A DNA stretch of 64,000 nucleotides from Nostoc paludosum FACHB-159 (GTDB taxonomy: Bacteria > Cyanobacteriota > Cyanobacteriia > Cyanobacteriales > Nostocaceae), in the NCBI RefSeq assembly GCF_014698835.1, contig NZ_JACJTU010000030.1:26758-90757 (forward strand). Reading direction: 5' to 3'. The notes beneath the pieces were generated by a model. That model was given only the letters and a program-made list of their open reading frames with translations, was not told the DNA's origin and ran no database searches. Below are positions 34,087 to 44,076 of this stretch, piece after piece (the stretch's first letter is position 1; every line of letters starts with the position of its first letter). The position numbers were made by a program, and so were the translations under genes.

Positions 34087-36720
34087 ATGAAACCATTGGA
34101 AAGACATTATTCAGTTGATTCCCGATACAACCCCGCAGCAATTGAGGAAAAATGGCAAAAAACATGGGCAGAACTTGGCTTAGACCAAACACCTACAGCT
34201 AGCAACAAGCCAAAATTCTACGCTTTGTCGATGTTTCCCTATCCATCGGGCAGTTTACACATGGGTCACGTCCGTAATTATACGATTACTGACGTGATTG
34301 CCCGCCTCAAGCGAATGCAAGGGTATCGGGTAATACACCCAATGGGTTGGGATGCTTTTGGTTTGCCAGCAGAAAACGCTGCCATTGACCGTGGAGTACC
34401 GCCAGCAAAATGGACTTATCAGAATATTACCCAGATGCGCCAACAATTACAGCGTCTTGGTTTATCCATTGACTGGGAATGCGAACTCGCTACCTGTTCG
34501 CCAGATTATTACAAGTGGACGCAATGGATTTTCTTGCAGTTTTGGCAAGCGGGTTTAGCTTACCAAAAAGAAGCGGCGGTAAACTGGGACCCCATTGACC
34601 AAACTGTACTGGCAAACGAACAAGTCGATAATGAAGGACGTTCTTGGCGCAGTGGGGCAATAGTTGAGCGCAAATTGTTGCGGCAGTGGTTTTTTAAAAT
34701 TACTGACTATGCCGAAGAATTACTCAAGGACTTGGATAAGTTGACGGGTTGGCCGGAACGCGTCAAATTAATGCAAGCAAATTGGATTGGTAAATCCACA
34801 GGTGCTTACTTAGAATTTCCGATTGTTGGCATAGATGAAAAAATCGCTGTCTACACCACACGCCCAGATACGGTTTTTGGTGTGAGTTACGTGGTGTTAG
34901 CACCAGAACACCCGCTAACAAAGCGCGTTACCACGAAAGAACAAAAAGCAGATGTAGAAGCCTTTATTCAAGAGGTTGCTAATCAAAGTGAGTTGGAACG
35001 TACTGCTGAAGACAAACCCAAGCGGGGTGTACCTACAGGTGGTAAGGTAATCAATCCATTTACAGGGGAAGAAGTGCCCATCTGGATTGCTGACTATGTA
35101 CTGTATGAGTATGGTACAGGGGCAGTGATGGGTGTACCAGCACATGATGTACGCGATTTTAAGTTTGCCAATAACTATAACCTGCCGATTGAGTTTGTCA
35201 TCGTAGAACCAGAAGCGGTTGCCAATGTGGATTTTCAGCAAGAAGATCCAGCATTAATCATGATTGAGTATGACAGTGCATACACCGAACCAGGGATTTT
35301 AATTAATTCCGGTGCTTTTACTGGCATGACTTCTACAGATGCAAAACAGGCGATCGTGGAGTATGCCGAACAACAAGGTTTTGGTAAAATGCGGGTGCAA
35401 TATCGGTTGCGTGATTGGTTGATTTCTCGGCAGCGGTACTGGGGCGCACCAATACCCGTAATTCACTGCCCCAATTGCGGGATAGTACCCGTGCCGGATA
35501 AAGATTTGCCAGTACAGTTACCGGAAGAGGTGGAATTTACTGGGCGTGGTGGTTCGCCTTTGGCGCAATTGTCAAGTTGGGTAAATGTGCCTTGTCCGAC
35601 TTGTGGCACTCCGGCGAAGCGAGAAACTGACACGATGGATACTTTTATTGATTCCTCGTGGTATTTCTTGCGTTTTCCAGACGCTAAAAACGAACAACAA
35701 GTTTTTGATTCCAGTAAAATCAATGACTGGATGCCAGTCGATCAGTACGTAGGTGGAATCGAACACGCAATTTTGCATTTGTTGTATTCGCGGTTCTTTA
35801 CTAAGGTACTGCGGGACAGAGGCTTATTAAATTTTGACGAACCCTTTCAACGCCTGTTAACTCAAGGCATGGTGCAGGGTTTAACTTACTTGAATCCGAA
35901 AAAGGGCGGCAAAGATAAGTGGATTCCTTCTAATTTAGTGAATGCTGCTGACCCCCGCGACCCTCAGACAGGGGAACCGCTGCAACGTCTCTACGCTACC
36001 ATGTCTAAATCCAAGGGTAACGGTGTAGCGCCAGAAGATGTAATTTCCAAGTATGGTGTAGACACAGCGCGGATGTTCATTTTGTTCAAAGCGCCGCCAG
36101 AAAAAGATTTGGAATGGGATGAAGCCGATGTCGAAGGACAATTCCGCTTTTTAAATCGGGTTTGGCGTTTGGTGACAGATTATATTGCTGCTGGGGTATC
36201 TAATAAAAAAGCCGAAGTTTCTGATTTGAGTAAGGCAGAAAAGGAATTGCGGCGGGCAGTTCATACTGCTATTCAAGCGGTGACAGAAGATGTTGAAGAC
36301 GAGTATCAATTCAACACGGCTGTTTCAGAATTGATGAAGTTGAGTAATGCCTTAACTGATGCTAGCTGCAAAAATTCACCAATTTATGCAGAAGGTATTC
36401 GGACTTTGGTGGTTATGCTAGCGCCTTTTGCACCGCACATTGCCGATGAATTATGGCAGTTGTTGGGTAAAAGCGATTCAGTTCACACGCAAACCTGGCC
36501 ATCATTTGATCCGGCTGCTTTGGTAGCTGATGAAATTACTTTAGTGATTCAAGTTATGGGCAAGACTCGTGGGGCGATTCAAGTACCAGCACAAGCAGAT
36601 AAAGCCGCGTTGGAAAAATATGCCCGTGAATCTGAAGTTGCCCAGCGTTACATCGAAGGCAAAGAAATTAAAAAGGTAATTGTGGTGCCTGGGAAGTTGG
36701 TAAATTTTGTAGTTAGCTAA
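34087..36720 (+). CDS. leuS: Leucyl-tRNA synthetase
   Basis: An 877-residue class I aminoacyl-tRNA synthetase that charges tRNA-Leu. HIGH appears as HMGH (residues 58-61, in YPSGSLHMGHVRNYT) and KMSKS as MSKSKGN (starting at residue 639). The editing domain CP1 lies between them, with TTRPDTVFGVSYVVLAPEH and the GTGAVMGVPAHDVRDF signature. A zinc-ribbon-like Cys set is visible in CPNCGIVP and CPTCGTP. The C-terminal anticodon region (FAPHIADELW) is complete. The start MKPLERHYSVDSRYN is typical of cyanobacterial LeuS. Confidence 0.97.
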   Translation: MKPLERHYSVDSRYNPAAIEEKWQKTWAELGLDQTPTASNKPKFYALSMFPYPSGSLHMGHVRNYTITDVIARLKRMQGYRVIHPMGWDAFGLPAENAAIDRGVPPAKWTYQNITQMRQQLQRLGLSIDWECELATCSPDYYKWTQWIFLQFWQAGLAYQKEAAVNWDPIDQTVLANEQVDNEGRSWRSGAIVERKLLRQWFFKITDYAEELLKDLDKLTGWPERVKLMQANWIGKSTGAYLEFPIVGIDEKIAVYTTRPDTVFGVSYVVLAPEHPLTKRVTTKEQKADVEAFIQEVANQSELERTAEDKPKRGVPTGGKVINPFTGEEVPIWIADYVLYEYGTGAVMGVPAHDVRDFKFANNYNLPIEFVIVEPEAVANVDFQQEDPALIMIEYDSAYTEPGILINSGAFTGMTSTDAKQAIVEYAEQQGFGKMRVQYRLRDWLISRQRYWGAPIPVIHCPNCGIVPVPDKDLPVQLPEEVEFTGRGGSPLAQLSSWVNVPCPTCGTPAKRETDTMDTFIDSSWYFLRFPDAKNEQQVFDSSKINDWMPVDQYVGGIEHAILHLLYSRFFTKVLRDRGLLNFDEPFQRLLTQGMVQGLTYLNPKKGGKDKWIPSNLVNAADPRDPQTGEPLQRLYATMSKSKGNGVAPEDVISKYGVDTARMFILFKAPPEKDLEWDEADVEGQFRFLNRVWRLVTDYIAAGVSNKKAEVSDLSKAEKELRRAVHTAIQAVTEDVEDEYQFNTAVSELMKLSNALTDASCKNSPIYAEGIRTLVVMLAPFAPHIADELWQLLGKSDSVHTQTWPSFDPAALVADEITLVIQVMGKTRGAIQVPAQADKAALEKYARESEVAQRYIEGKEIKKVIVVPGKLVNFVVS

Positions 36721-36856
36721 GGCATGGGGAGTGGGGAAACAACAGGACAAGGGGCAGAGGAAGCAGAGGGGCACAGGAGAAGTTGCAGTAATTCTTTCCC
36801 CTTGTCGCCAATTCTCGTTGTCCTCTTCCCATGCCCAATGCCCAATGCCCAACTCT

Positions 36857-37603
36857 TTACTTCTCGCTCAATACTGTGGCAGTTGCCAACGCTTCCACTA
36901 AGCCACGGACAGCAGCAATCATCGCTACTTCGTTGTTGAGTTGGTTGATGGCGGAACCAACACCAACACCAGCGGCACCAGCGGCGATCGCTAATGGTGC
37001 AGTAACGCTAGAAATGCCTGAAGCACAAAGTACTGGTACTGTCACCGCACGAGAAATCTCATAAGCTGCCGCCAAGGTGGGGGCAGCTTTTTCAATTAAT
37101 CCTAGAGTTCCAGGGTGAACTGGGTTACTGCTAGTACCGCCTTCGGTTTGGATAATGTCTGCTCCAGCTTTCACCAGTTCCTCTGCTAGTTCTACTTGTC
37201 GATCTAGTTCTAGGATGTGGGGAACGGTGACAGATAAGGTAATTTCTGGCAGCAGAACGCGGGTTTGCTTAGTCAAGGCTAGTACTTCCTCAGCCTCGAA
37301 ACGGCGTCCTTGAGCATAGAAAGAATCGAAATTTCCGATTTCAATCAAATCAGCACCAGCAGCCACAGCTTGAACAAATTTATCTGGTTCTACTGCTGAT
37401 ACACAAACTGGTAAATTTGTCAAATTCTTAGCTAGCTGGACTAAGCTCGAATCAGCGGCGATATCGACAAAAGTAGCACCACCAAATTCAGCAGCCTTGA
37501 CAGTGGCGGCAACGCTAGCAGCGTCGAAGTTATTTAAACCGCTGATTACTTTGAGAACGCAGCGGTTAGCAAATGCACGTTGGAGTGTGGAATGCATCGT
37601 CAT
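36857..37603 (-). CDS. ycf23: Ycf23 / DUF561 family protein
   Basis: A 248-residue TIM-barrel-like protein conserved in cyanobacteria and plastids of red algae (Ycf23, DUF561). Typical segments are NRCVLKVISGLNNFDAASVA, GGATFVDIAAD, CVSAVEPDKFVQAVAAGADLIEIGNFD, TEGGTSSNPVHPGTLGLIEKA and CASGISSVTAPLAIAAGAAGVGVGSA. Function is unknown; the fold suggests a phosphate-binding enzyme. It starts at ATG and is convergent with leuS; the 136 bp between them hold GCCCAATGCCCAATGCCC heptamers. Length is normal. Confidence 0.9.
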   Translation of the reverse strand: MTMHSTLQRAFANRCVLKVISGLNNFDAASVAATVKAAEFGGATFVDIAADSSLVQLAKNLTNLPVCVSAVEPDKFVQAVAAGADLIEIGNFDSFYAQGRRFEAEEVLALTKQTRVLLPEITLSVTVPHILELDRQVELAEELVKAGADIIQTEGGTSSNPVHPGTLGLIEKAAPTLAAAYEISRAVTVPVLCASGISSVTAPLAIAAGAAGVGVGSAINQLNNEVAMIAAVRGLVEALATATVLSEK

Positions 37604-37801
37604 GGTTCGGCTTTGAAGCTACAAAAATTAGGTATATTCTACCGTTCTTGAGTTGATAAAGAGCCTAAATTACTATGACAATTGCTAAATTTTGATAGCT
37701 CGATCGCAAAGCTGATTGTAAGCGATCGCCTAAACTACACTGAATATACTGTAATAATAGGTAGTATTTGTCACACTTTTGTCCAAAACCAAATAGCAGT
37801 C

Positions 37802-39361
37802 CTATATATCTAAAAAATTTATTTTTTTAGATATATCAGACGGTACAAGAGTAAATGATGGAATATTTTTTTGAATTACTAGATAAACATCATCATATTC
37901 ATTGCTTTCTTTAAAAAACCTTACTACTTCATTTTTCTTCCAGCCTTGAATATAAAATATAAAATTATTTTTTTCATTTTTAACTTCGAGTAAGTCTATA
38001 GTTTTTGTCGGATTAGTTTTTAAAATTTTACTGAATTTCTGACGTTGAAGCTGAGTATCTGTCAATAATGATGTTTTTAGAGGTTTAACCTGGACTTTAC
38101 TAGATAAAAGTTGCATTTCTAGCACTACAGGGATTGAATCAGCAACCACAAAAATTCGTTGCTCTCTAGATGGTAAATTCTGGAGATTATTGGCAAGTCT
38201 TTTGTTGTCTTCGGTTTGAGTTTGCCAATAGGGATAAGGAACTGAATAAGAAACTCTGTAACTTACAAAAAATATACCAATCAAAATTAACGCCAAAGTA
38301 ATACCGATGATTTTTTTATTTCTACAAAAAGGAAGTACTTTTTTAAAGGCAGCGTGCAAAAATATTGCATTACCAATTGCTAAAACTGGAGAGACATAGA
38401 TGAAATGACGGGCTGGATAATAGTTTGGTAGCCAAAAGATATAATTGACAACTAGTGTAGGAAAGATAAATAACAGAGTTAAAGAGTCGCGTTTGACCCA
38501 CAGGGAAGCCAAAGTAATAAAGAAAATAAAAATATATAATGGATTACAAGCTTCAACAAAGGCTTTGCTTCCTGCTTTCAAATTTTTAATTACTATATCA
38601 GGGCCATGATAGAAAATTAAATCTTCTAATATGCCGTCACTCTCTAGATTAATTTCTGGAAGTTGCGATTTGACTACAAAAAATATAACTATGGCGAAAA
38701 TAATATATAAACTAGAATAAGAAATAACTTTTGTTAAAGAATATCGCTCAAGAAGAAAGCAGCCGGGAATAAGTAAAAACATTAGCACTGCATCCAACCT
38801 AAACATTAAGCATAAAGAAAAGGCAGAAATTATCAATATATCTAATATTATTAATTTCACTAACCCAGCATTTGAAGATTTTATCTCTGAACGATATGCA
38901 ATTAAGGCTAAACCTATGAACATAAATAATACTGCTTGGATCATTGGATGACCATACAGGCTTGTACTCCACCAAACTGGAATTAATATTAGTAGTAAAT
39001 TTGCTAATACTGCCGTGGTCGCTCCCCAATATCTCTTGACAAGATAAAAAATAGGAATAACCATAAAAATTGAACTTAAAGAACTTATATAGTTAGTAAT
39101 TGGGATAATTATAGTAAAGTTTTTTTGAAAAACTGGTCTAAAAATATCTATTAGTGCATAGTAGCCATAAGAGATATTGCGCCCATAAAGCAATGGGCTA
39201 CCTAATGGTTTTCCAGATGTAACTGAGTCAATTATTCCCATTACCATTCTAAAACCATCCCTCTCCCCTGGTGTATCTTTGTAAGTGAAAGGTAGGTAGG
39301 AGATACTGGCTAAAATTAACAGCAAAAGTACTGTTAAAATAATGTTTCGTTTGAATTGCAT
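37802..39361 (-). CDS. GT-C type integral membrane glycosyltransferase-like protein
   Basis: A 519-residue protein with about 10-12 membrane segments. An N-terminal signal-anchor is followed by a first outer loop with PGERDGFRMVMGI; the acidic pair there fits the catalytic Asp of GT-C (GT39/PMT-like) enzymes, which move sugars from lipid carriers. The soluble C-terminal region (about residues 380-519) is Lys/Asn-rich. Base composition is more AT-rich than the flanking leuS and ycf23 genes, as often seen in polysaccharide genes. No other polysaccharide gene is adjacent. The family call is by layout only. Confidence 0.6.
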   Translation of the reverse strand: MQFKRNIILTVLLLLILASISYLPFTYKDTPGERDGFRMVMGIIDSVTSGKPLGSPLLYGRNISYGYYALIDIFRPVFQKNFTIIIPITNYISSLSSIFMVIPIFYLVKRYWGATTAVLANLLLILIPVWWSTSLYGHPMIQAVLFMFIGLALIAYRSEIKSSNAGLVKLIILDILIISAFSLCLMFRLDAVLMFLLIPGCFLLERYSLTKVISYSSLYIIFAIVIFFVVKSQLPEINLESDGILEDLIFYHGPDIVIKNLKAGSKAFVEACNPLYIFIFFITLASLWVKRDSLTLLFIFPTLVVNYIFWLPNYYPARHFIYVSPVLAIGNAIFLHAAFKKVLPFCRNKKIIGITLALILIGIFFVSYRVSYSVPYPYWQTQTEDNKRLANNLQNLPSREQRIFVVADSIPVVLEMQLLSSKVQVKPLKTSLLTDTQLQRQKFSKILKTNPTKTIDLLEVKNEKNNFIFYIQGWKKNEVVRFFKESNEYDDVYLVIQKNIPSFTLVPSDISKKINFLDI

Positions 39362-39648
39362 AATAGTAATCTCAGTTTTTTATTGTCAATCTGGTTCAGT
39401 TAAGAATAATTACCGCTTGGTTGGGGTCAGGAAATACGTTGGTTAACAGAATGATAAGCTACTATGCTTTTAAATTCTATATTTAGTGCTGAGGTTGTCA
39501 AGAGTCTACAGCGAAAGTTAAACTTTGGACTCTTTACAGAAGGCAGGCGTGCATCACATAATGATTTATGCAAATTCACATTACGTATTTTATCGTTTGA
39601 AAGCCTTAGCAAAAGAATATTGATTTCCAGATAAAAGCTAATTATATA

Positions 39649-40239
39649 ATGGCAGATATGAATAAATTGAAAAAATCAGAAATCCAACAGTTAAAGAGAT
39701 ACAAATTTGCCCCAGCTTGGGAGAATGAGCAAGTAGTTTTTGGTGCGATGCGACCTGGATATACTAATGAGATGGTTGAAGACTGGATACAATTCATGAA
39801 ACGCCAAGGGATAGAGCGAGTGTGTTGCCTTCTTCCTGATAAACAATTAGCTTCCTACTCCGATCTTCTGGGGAGATACAAGCAGGAATTTGGTACTCAA
39901 CGAGTTTGTTGGGCACCGATCGCAGATTTTAATTTAGCTGATTTAGAAACCCTTACACAAAAAATAATTCCTTTTTTAATAGAAGCAGATAAACAAAATC
40001 AAAAAGTTGTTGTACACTGCTTTGGTGGAATTGGACGTACTGGACATGTCTTAGCAGCATGGCTAGTTAGTGTCCGAGGATTATCAAATAAAGCTGCAAT
40101 CAAGGCTGTGAAAAAAACAGGAAGAAATCCTTATGAAGCGGCGATCGCTGGTGTATTTAAAGGCAAAAATCCTTTGAAAGTTGTCAAAGACCTCGACATA
40201 CTTTTGAATAATTGCCGTCTCATAGTGCGTGGCGACTAG
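39649..40239 (+). CDS. Protein-tyrosine/dual-specificity phosphatase
   Basis: A 196-residue phosphatase with the Cx5R loop VVVHCFGGIGRTG (Cys124, Arg130), followed by HVLAAWLVSVRG. The general acid Asp is probably in the WAPIADFNLADLE loop (about residue 93). The enzyme should remove phosphate from tyrosine or other phosphate esters; the partner is unknown. It starts at ATG and lies 113 bp upstream of a methyltransferase-like gene on the same strand, then a deacetylase-like gene. These three may be cotranscribed, but the gaps are not tight. Confidence 0.85.
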   Translation: MADMNKLKKSEIQQLKRYKFAPAWENEQVVFGAMRPGYTNEMVEDWIQFMKRQGIERVCCLLPDKQLASYSDLLGRYKQEFGTQRVCWAPIADFNLADLETLTQKIIPFLIEADKQNQKVVVHCFGGIGRTGHVLAAWLVSVRGLSNKAAIKAVKKTGRNPYEAAIAGVFKGKNPLKVVKDLDILLNNCRLIVRGD

Positions 40240-40352
40240 TAGAAAGTAGCATGATTCTAACCAACGCCGAAGTTATTTCATTTAATATGTGTCTTAATCA
40301 CAAATTACCAATTACGGATTAGTACAATCAATCTACTTACGAGGCAAATTCT

Positions 40353-41048
40353 ATGGTAATGGTTTTAGATAAAGTAGTTCCTTTTGGGAGGTCAATGGAT
40401 GAATATATCAAAATCTTCAATTTAACAAATGCAGATTTAAATAAAAGAATTATTGGGGTTGGGGATGGGCCAGCCAGCTTTAATGCTGAAATGGCACGTC
40501 AAGGTAAAAGTGTAGTTTCTATCGATCCACTGTACCAATTTTCTGGCGATCAAATATTGCAAAAATTTAATGAAGTAGTAGATAATATTATTAATCAAGT
40601 CAAGGCTACACCGAACGATTGGGTATGGAGCTATCATAAATCTCCAGAGGACTTGCGACACAATCGAGTGAAAGTCATTCAAGAATTTTTAGCTGATTAC
40701 GAACGTGGTAAAAAGACCAACAGATACATATTTGGCGAATTACCAAACTTGGCATATCAGAATCAAGAATTTGACATAGCCCTTTGTTCGCATTTATTGT
40801 TTTTATATTCAGACCAGCTAGATTATGATTTTCACTTCAATGCAGTTGGTGAAATGCTGCGTATTGCTCAAGAAATCAGAATATTCCCTCTCATAGATTT
40901 AATGTTAAAGCCTTCGCCACATTTAGAAAAAATAATTAAATATTACGCTGACAAAGGTTACAAGATAAATATTGAAAAAGTTCAATATGAACTACAACCT
41001 GGTGGAAATCAAATGTTGAAGATAACCAAAGATGCGAATATAATTTAG
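40353..41048 (+). CDS. SAM-dependent methyltransferase-like protein
   Basis: A 231-residue protein with IIGVGDGPASFNAEMARQGKSVVSIDPLY near residues 34-62, where motif I (D/V-G-x-G) and the acidic end of strand 2 (SIDP) are visible. The segment FDIALCSHLLFLYSDQL matches motif IV of class I methyltransferases. The C-terminal part (VGEMLRIAQEIRIFPLIDL) continues the fold. The family is found in bacteria, usually annotated only as methyltransferase-like. It lies between the phosphatase and HDAC-like genes on the same strand. Substrate unknown. Confidence 0.7.
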   Translation: MVMVLDKVVPFGRSMDEYIKIFNLTNADLNKRIIGVGDGPASFNAEMARQGKSVVSIDPLYQFSGDQILQKFNEVVDNIINQVKATPNDWVWSYHKSPEDLRHNRVKVIQEFLADYERGKKTNRYIFGELPNLAYQNQEFDIALCSHLLFLYSDQLDYDFHFNAVGEMLRIAQEIRIFPLIDLMLKPSPHLEKIIKYYADKGYKINIEKVQYELQPGGNQMLKITKDANII

Positions 41049-41085
41049 AATTCTCAAAAACTATTGGTAGACTAATAAAGATACA

Positions 41086-42039
41086 ATGGCGTTCAGTGTT
41101 GGTACTATTTTTCGCCCTATGTTGCCAGTCATTTATTCCGATGAATTTTTAGATCACAAGACTGGGAAATACCATCCGGAAAAACCAGAACGGTTGACAG
41201 CGATCGCTAATGCCCTCAAAGCAGCTACGTTTGCAGATAAAATTGCATGGCGATCGCCCACCCCAGCACCAGAACAGCCAGAGTTGATGTCTTTGTTAGT
41301 TAAGGCTCATAGCCCAGGCTACATCAAAAAACTTTGGACAATTGCCTCTAGTGGCGGCGGCCCCTTGGATGGAGATACGCCAGTTTCGCCGCGCAGTTAT
41401 GATGTGGCATTGTTGGCGGTCAGCGCTTGGTTAGATGGAGTTGTAGCTGTATTAGAATCCGGTAATCCGGCTTTTGTATTGGCGCGTCCACCAGGACACC
41501 ACGCCGAAAGTGATGCTGGTATGGGCTTTTGCTTATTTTCTAACGCCGCGATCGCCGCTTTTTTTGCCCTAGAACAACCCGGAATTAACCGCGTCGCCAT
41601 CCTCGATTGGGATGTACATCACGGTAATGGTACTCAGTCCATCGTCGAAACTCATCAGCAAATCGCCTACTGTTCCCTACATCAGTATCCATGCTATCCC
41701 GGTACTGGGAGAGCAACAGAACGCGGCTTTTATAATAATGTCTTGAATTTACCAGTACCCCCTGGTAGTGATATTACGGTCTATCAGCCATTATTTGAAA
41801 AAAAGGTAGTACCGTTTTTAACTAGCTTTGAACCGGATTTATTGATTGTCAGTGCTGGTTATGATGCTAATGCGGCAGATCCTTTAGCAAGTATCAACTT
41901 ACAATCAGAAGATTATGGTTTGTTCACCGATTATTGCCTGGCGGTAACTCGTAAAATTCTCTTCGGCTTAGAAGGTGGCTACGATTTTGATGCACTTTCT
42001 CAATCGGTTATAGCGACTATTGAACGTTGTTTACTTTAA
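41086..42039 (+). CDS. Histone-deacetylase-family (acetoin utilisation / acetylpolyamine amidohydrolase type) protein
   Basis: A 317-residue zinc deacetylase. Hallmarks are HPEKPERLTAI, RPPGHHAESDAGMGFCLFSNAAIAA, the zinc-binding AILDWDVHHGNGTQ and SAGYDANAADPLAS. The final GLEGGYD motif is also present. Bacterial members deacetylate polyamines, acetoin-related or other acetylated substrates rather than histones. An internal ATG (41119, MLPVIYSDEF) may be the real start; neither has a good ribosome-binding site. It is third in a same-strand run after the phosphatase and methyltransferase-like genes. Confidence 0.9.
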   Translation: MAFSVGTIFRPMLPVIYSDEFLDHKTGKYHPEKPERLTAIANALKAATFADKIAWRSPTPAPEQPELMSLLVKAHSPGYIKKLWTIASSGGGPLDGDTPVSPRSYDVALLAVSAWLDGVVAVLESGNPAFVLARPPGHHAESDAGMGFCLFSNAAIAAFFALEQPGINRVAILDWDVHHGNGTQSIVETHQQIAYCSLHQYPCYPGTGRATERGFYNNVLNLPVPPGSDITVYQPLFEKKVVPFLTSFEPDLLIVSAGYDANAADPLASINLQSEDYGLFTDYCLAVTRKILFGLEGGYDFDALSQSVIATIERCLL

Positions 42040-42044
42040 CCTTG

Positions 42045-42146
42045 CCTCAAAAATCGTAATATTTCTTTACATTTTTTCCAGGCGAACGCTGTACTCAGAC
42101 GATCTCCAAAATCGCAACATTTCTTCACATTTCCCGGAGGCGATCG
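42045..42146. repeat. Imperfect direct repeat pair after the deacetylase gene
   Basis: AAAATCGTAATATTTCTTTA (from about 42050) and AAAATCGCAACATTTCTTCA (from about 42107) begin two copies of a unit of about 42 bp, each ending in GGCGAACGC or GGCGATCGC. The period is about 57-58 bp. The second copy ends at a HIP1 site. The rest of the gap 42147-42652 shows no gene. Confidence 0.6.
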
Positions 42147-42652
42147 CCCCTTAACAGGTTTCATCGGTCTGGGAAAAAATAATGTCTTTATTATTTGAAA
42201 ATTTTTTAGCGTTTCTTTTTTCTCAGTATAATCTTGGGATCGTCGAGCGATTTCCTTTTGTATATGCACTGAGATAGATGCACATGACTAGGAATTTTTT
42301 CGGTAAATTCTCTAGAGTATATTCTTGGGATTTGAGAAAATAGTCTCGAAAAATAAGCTTTTTGTAGATATTTAATTTTTTGACTATTTGTAACTGAATT
42401 GACGAATTGCAAAACAATGTTTACGGAAGTTTAAGCTGCCATAACTTTTGTTAGGACTTCTGTCTCAGTATTTTCTTTTACAAATACTCTTTAAAGTTCA
42501 TCAAATCTTCAGAAATAAAAAGTTTGAGCAGTGTTCATAAACAGCTAAAGTTTTGTTAAGATGCAATTGCTAGCACTTTTTCAGCGAAATTCACCTATCA
42601 CCATGTGGAGAAATAAAAAGTACTAGTGGCACAAAGTTTAGAAGGTGAAGCA

Positions 42653-42790
42653 ATGACCACCTATATTTTTTTCGACGAAGCCCTACGAATGCTGACCAAC
42701 GCTTTTTTGATATCAGCGATACTGTTAATAGCAGCTTCTGGTATAGGTTTGGCAGTAATTGAAACAATAGAAAAGACAGAAGAACGCTAA
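42653..42790 (+). CDS. Small single-span membrane protein, 45 residues
   Basis: An ATG frame encoding MTTYIFFDEALRMLTN, a hydrophobic span (AFLISAILLIAASGIGLAVI) and a charged tail ETIEKTEER. GAAGGTG lies ten bases upstream as a plausible ribosome-binding site. Composition and layout are typical of a real small membrane protein; function is unknown. It lies 178 bp before the TerB-like gene on the same strand. Confidence 0.5.
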   Translation: MTTYIFFDEALRMLTNAFLISAILLIAASGIGLAVIETIEKTEER

Positions 42791-42967
42791 GTTCACAAAT
42801 AGCAGTGTACTTATTTCTAAAAACCATTGGGTGCAAGTGTTCGCTGTGAAATAATCCTGGGAACACTAAACTATAAAAGTCTCACAGCGTTGCAGTCTCA
42901 CCTGGAAGTCCAGCAAATGCACAGGTAACTGTATCGCTATTGAGACCTTAACCAAGGAGCTACTACA

Positions 42968-43411
42968 ATGGGTCTACTCGATGCTGTGTTGGTTACAGGA
43001 AGCCAAAAACCAGTACTGAATTCAGCGGAAGCTTTTGCTGTTATAGTCTTGATGGCAACAGCTCCAGACGGTTACCTTTCCGTCGAGCAAGCAAACTCCA
43101 TCACTTGTGTGCTATCTCGGATGAAACTTTTTAAAAGTTATCCTCATGAGATGATGAAGAGTCTGTTTGATAAAATTTTATCTATTTTCCAAGGGGATCA
43201 TTTTAATACTTTATTTAATGCTGCCAAAGATTGTCTATCTCAAGACTTGCGGGAATCAGCCTTTGCAGTAGCCACTGATTTAGTCTTGGCTGAAGGTATA
43301 GTAGCTGAAGAAGAGAAAAACTTTTTGAATGATTTATATCAAGCTTTAGGTGTTTCCAGTGAGATAGCAATACAAATTATCCAAGTAATGTTGATTAAAA
43401 ATCGGCTATAG
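42968..43411 (+). CDS. TerB-like (tellurite resistance family) protein
   Basis: A 147-residue all-helical protein of the TerB/DjlA-N fold. Two related halves carry AEAFAVIVLMATAPDGYLS and ESAFAVATDLVLAEGIVAEEEKNFL, the acidic positions being typical of the family. The start is given by CAAGGAGCTACTACA before ATG. TerB-type domains often act in metal or stress responses and in membrane-linked complexes, but many cyanobacterial copies have no known role. No other ter gene is nearby. It is preceded by a small membrane-protein gene. Confidence 0.8.
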   Translation: MGLLDAVLVTGSQKPVLNSAEAFAVIVLMATAPDGYLSVEQANSITCVLSRMKLFKSYPHEMMKSLFDKILSIFQGDHFNTLFNAAKDCLSQDLRESAFAVATDLVLAEGIVAEEEKNFLNDLYQALGVSSEIAIQIIQVMLIKNRL

Positions 43412-43600
43412 GGTTACAGAAAATAACTGCAATTTAAACTATATGAATAGCCGATACATAAAGTGCGCCAGATTTGATTGTCTGAACAAATACCATACAC
43501 TATAAACCAAGCAGTAGGAGCACAAAGGCAGCTAATCTTTTCCTATTGCCTTATTGCCTATATTATCAAAAATTCTTAATCTCACAAATTTGTTGTTACT

Positions 43601-44020
43601 TCATACACTATTGTCCAGCAGCCGAGCGTGGATGATTTGGAGTTGCTCCTGAGTCTTAATTGGCGCTCGTGGTGTTGGTAATTCAGTATTAGGCCAGTTC
43701 AATAAATCGTTGCAGGGACACAACAAAGCTGGCATCCCAAGGTTTCGTGCAGCCACTGGCATTGTGCAGCGACAACAAGGTAGCATCTCCCATGCCGATG
43801 TCAACAGTTCGGCAATGGTTTCGTCTGTACCTTCCAAATGGCAGTTAGCAGATTCTTTGGAGAGAATCTGCTCCCAGCATTCTTCAAATTCTTTACTGTA
43901 GCGATCGCCATCTAGCACCGATTTTGGCAAAATGCTTGCCTTGCCGTTGCCAACGATTACTTTCTTGCCCAGTTGAAACCAGTAGGCGAGATATGCCTTA
44001 ACTTCTTGTTTAGTAGCCAT
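43601..44020 (-). CDS. Conserved hypothetical protein with Cys motifs
   Basis: A 139-residue soluble protein starting MATKQEVKAYLAYWFQLGKK. Cys residues cluster in the C-terminal half (MLPCCRCTMP and LLCPCNDLLNWPN), which could bind a metal, and the PTPRAPIKTQEQLQIIHARLL end is probably helical. I do not recognise a family beyond a likely cyanobacterial hypothetical. It lies 56 bp after the stop of cobU on the same strand, so cotranscription with cobU is likely. Confidence 0.65.
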   Translation of the reverse strand: MATKQEVKAYLAYWFQLGKKVIVGNGKASILPKSVLDGDRYSKEFEECWEQILSKESANCHLEGTDETIAELLTSAWEMLPCCRCTMPVAARNLGMPALLCPCNDLLNWPNTELPTPRAPIKTQEQLQIIHARLLDNSV

Positions 44021-44076
44021 ACTATAATTTTAAATTTTAATGAGGATATTTCGGAGGTTAAATGTTTAATTTTGAA

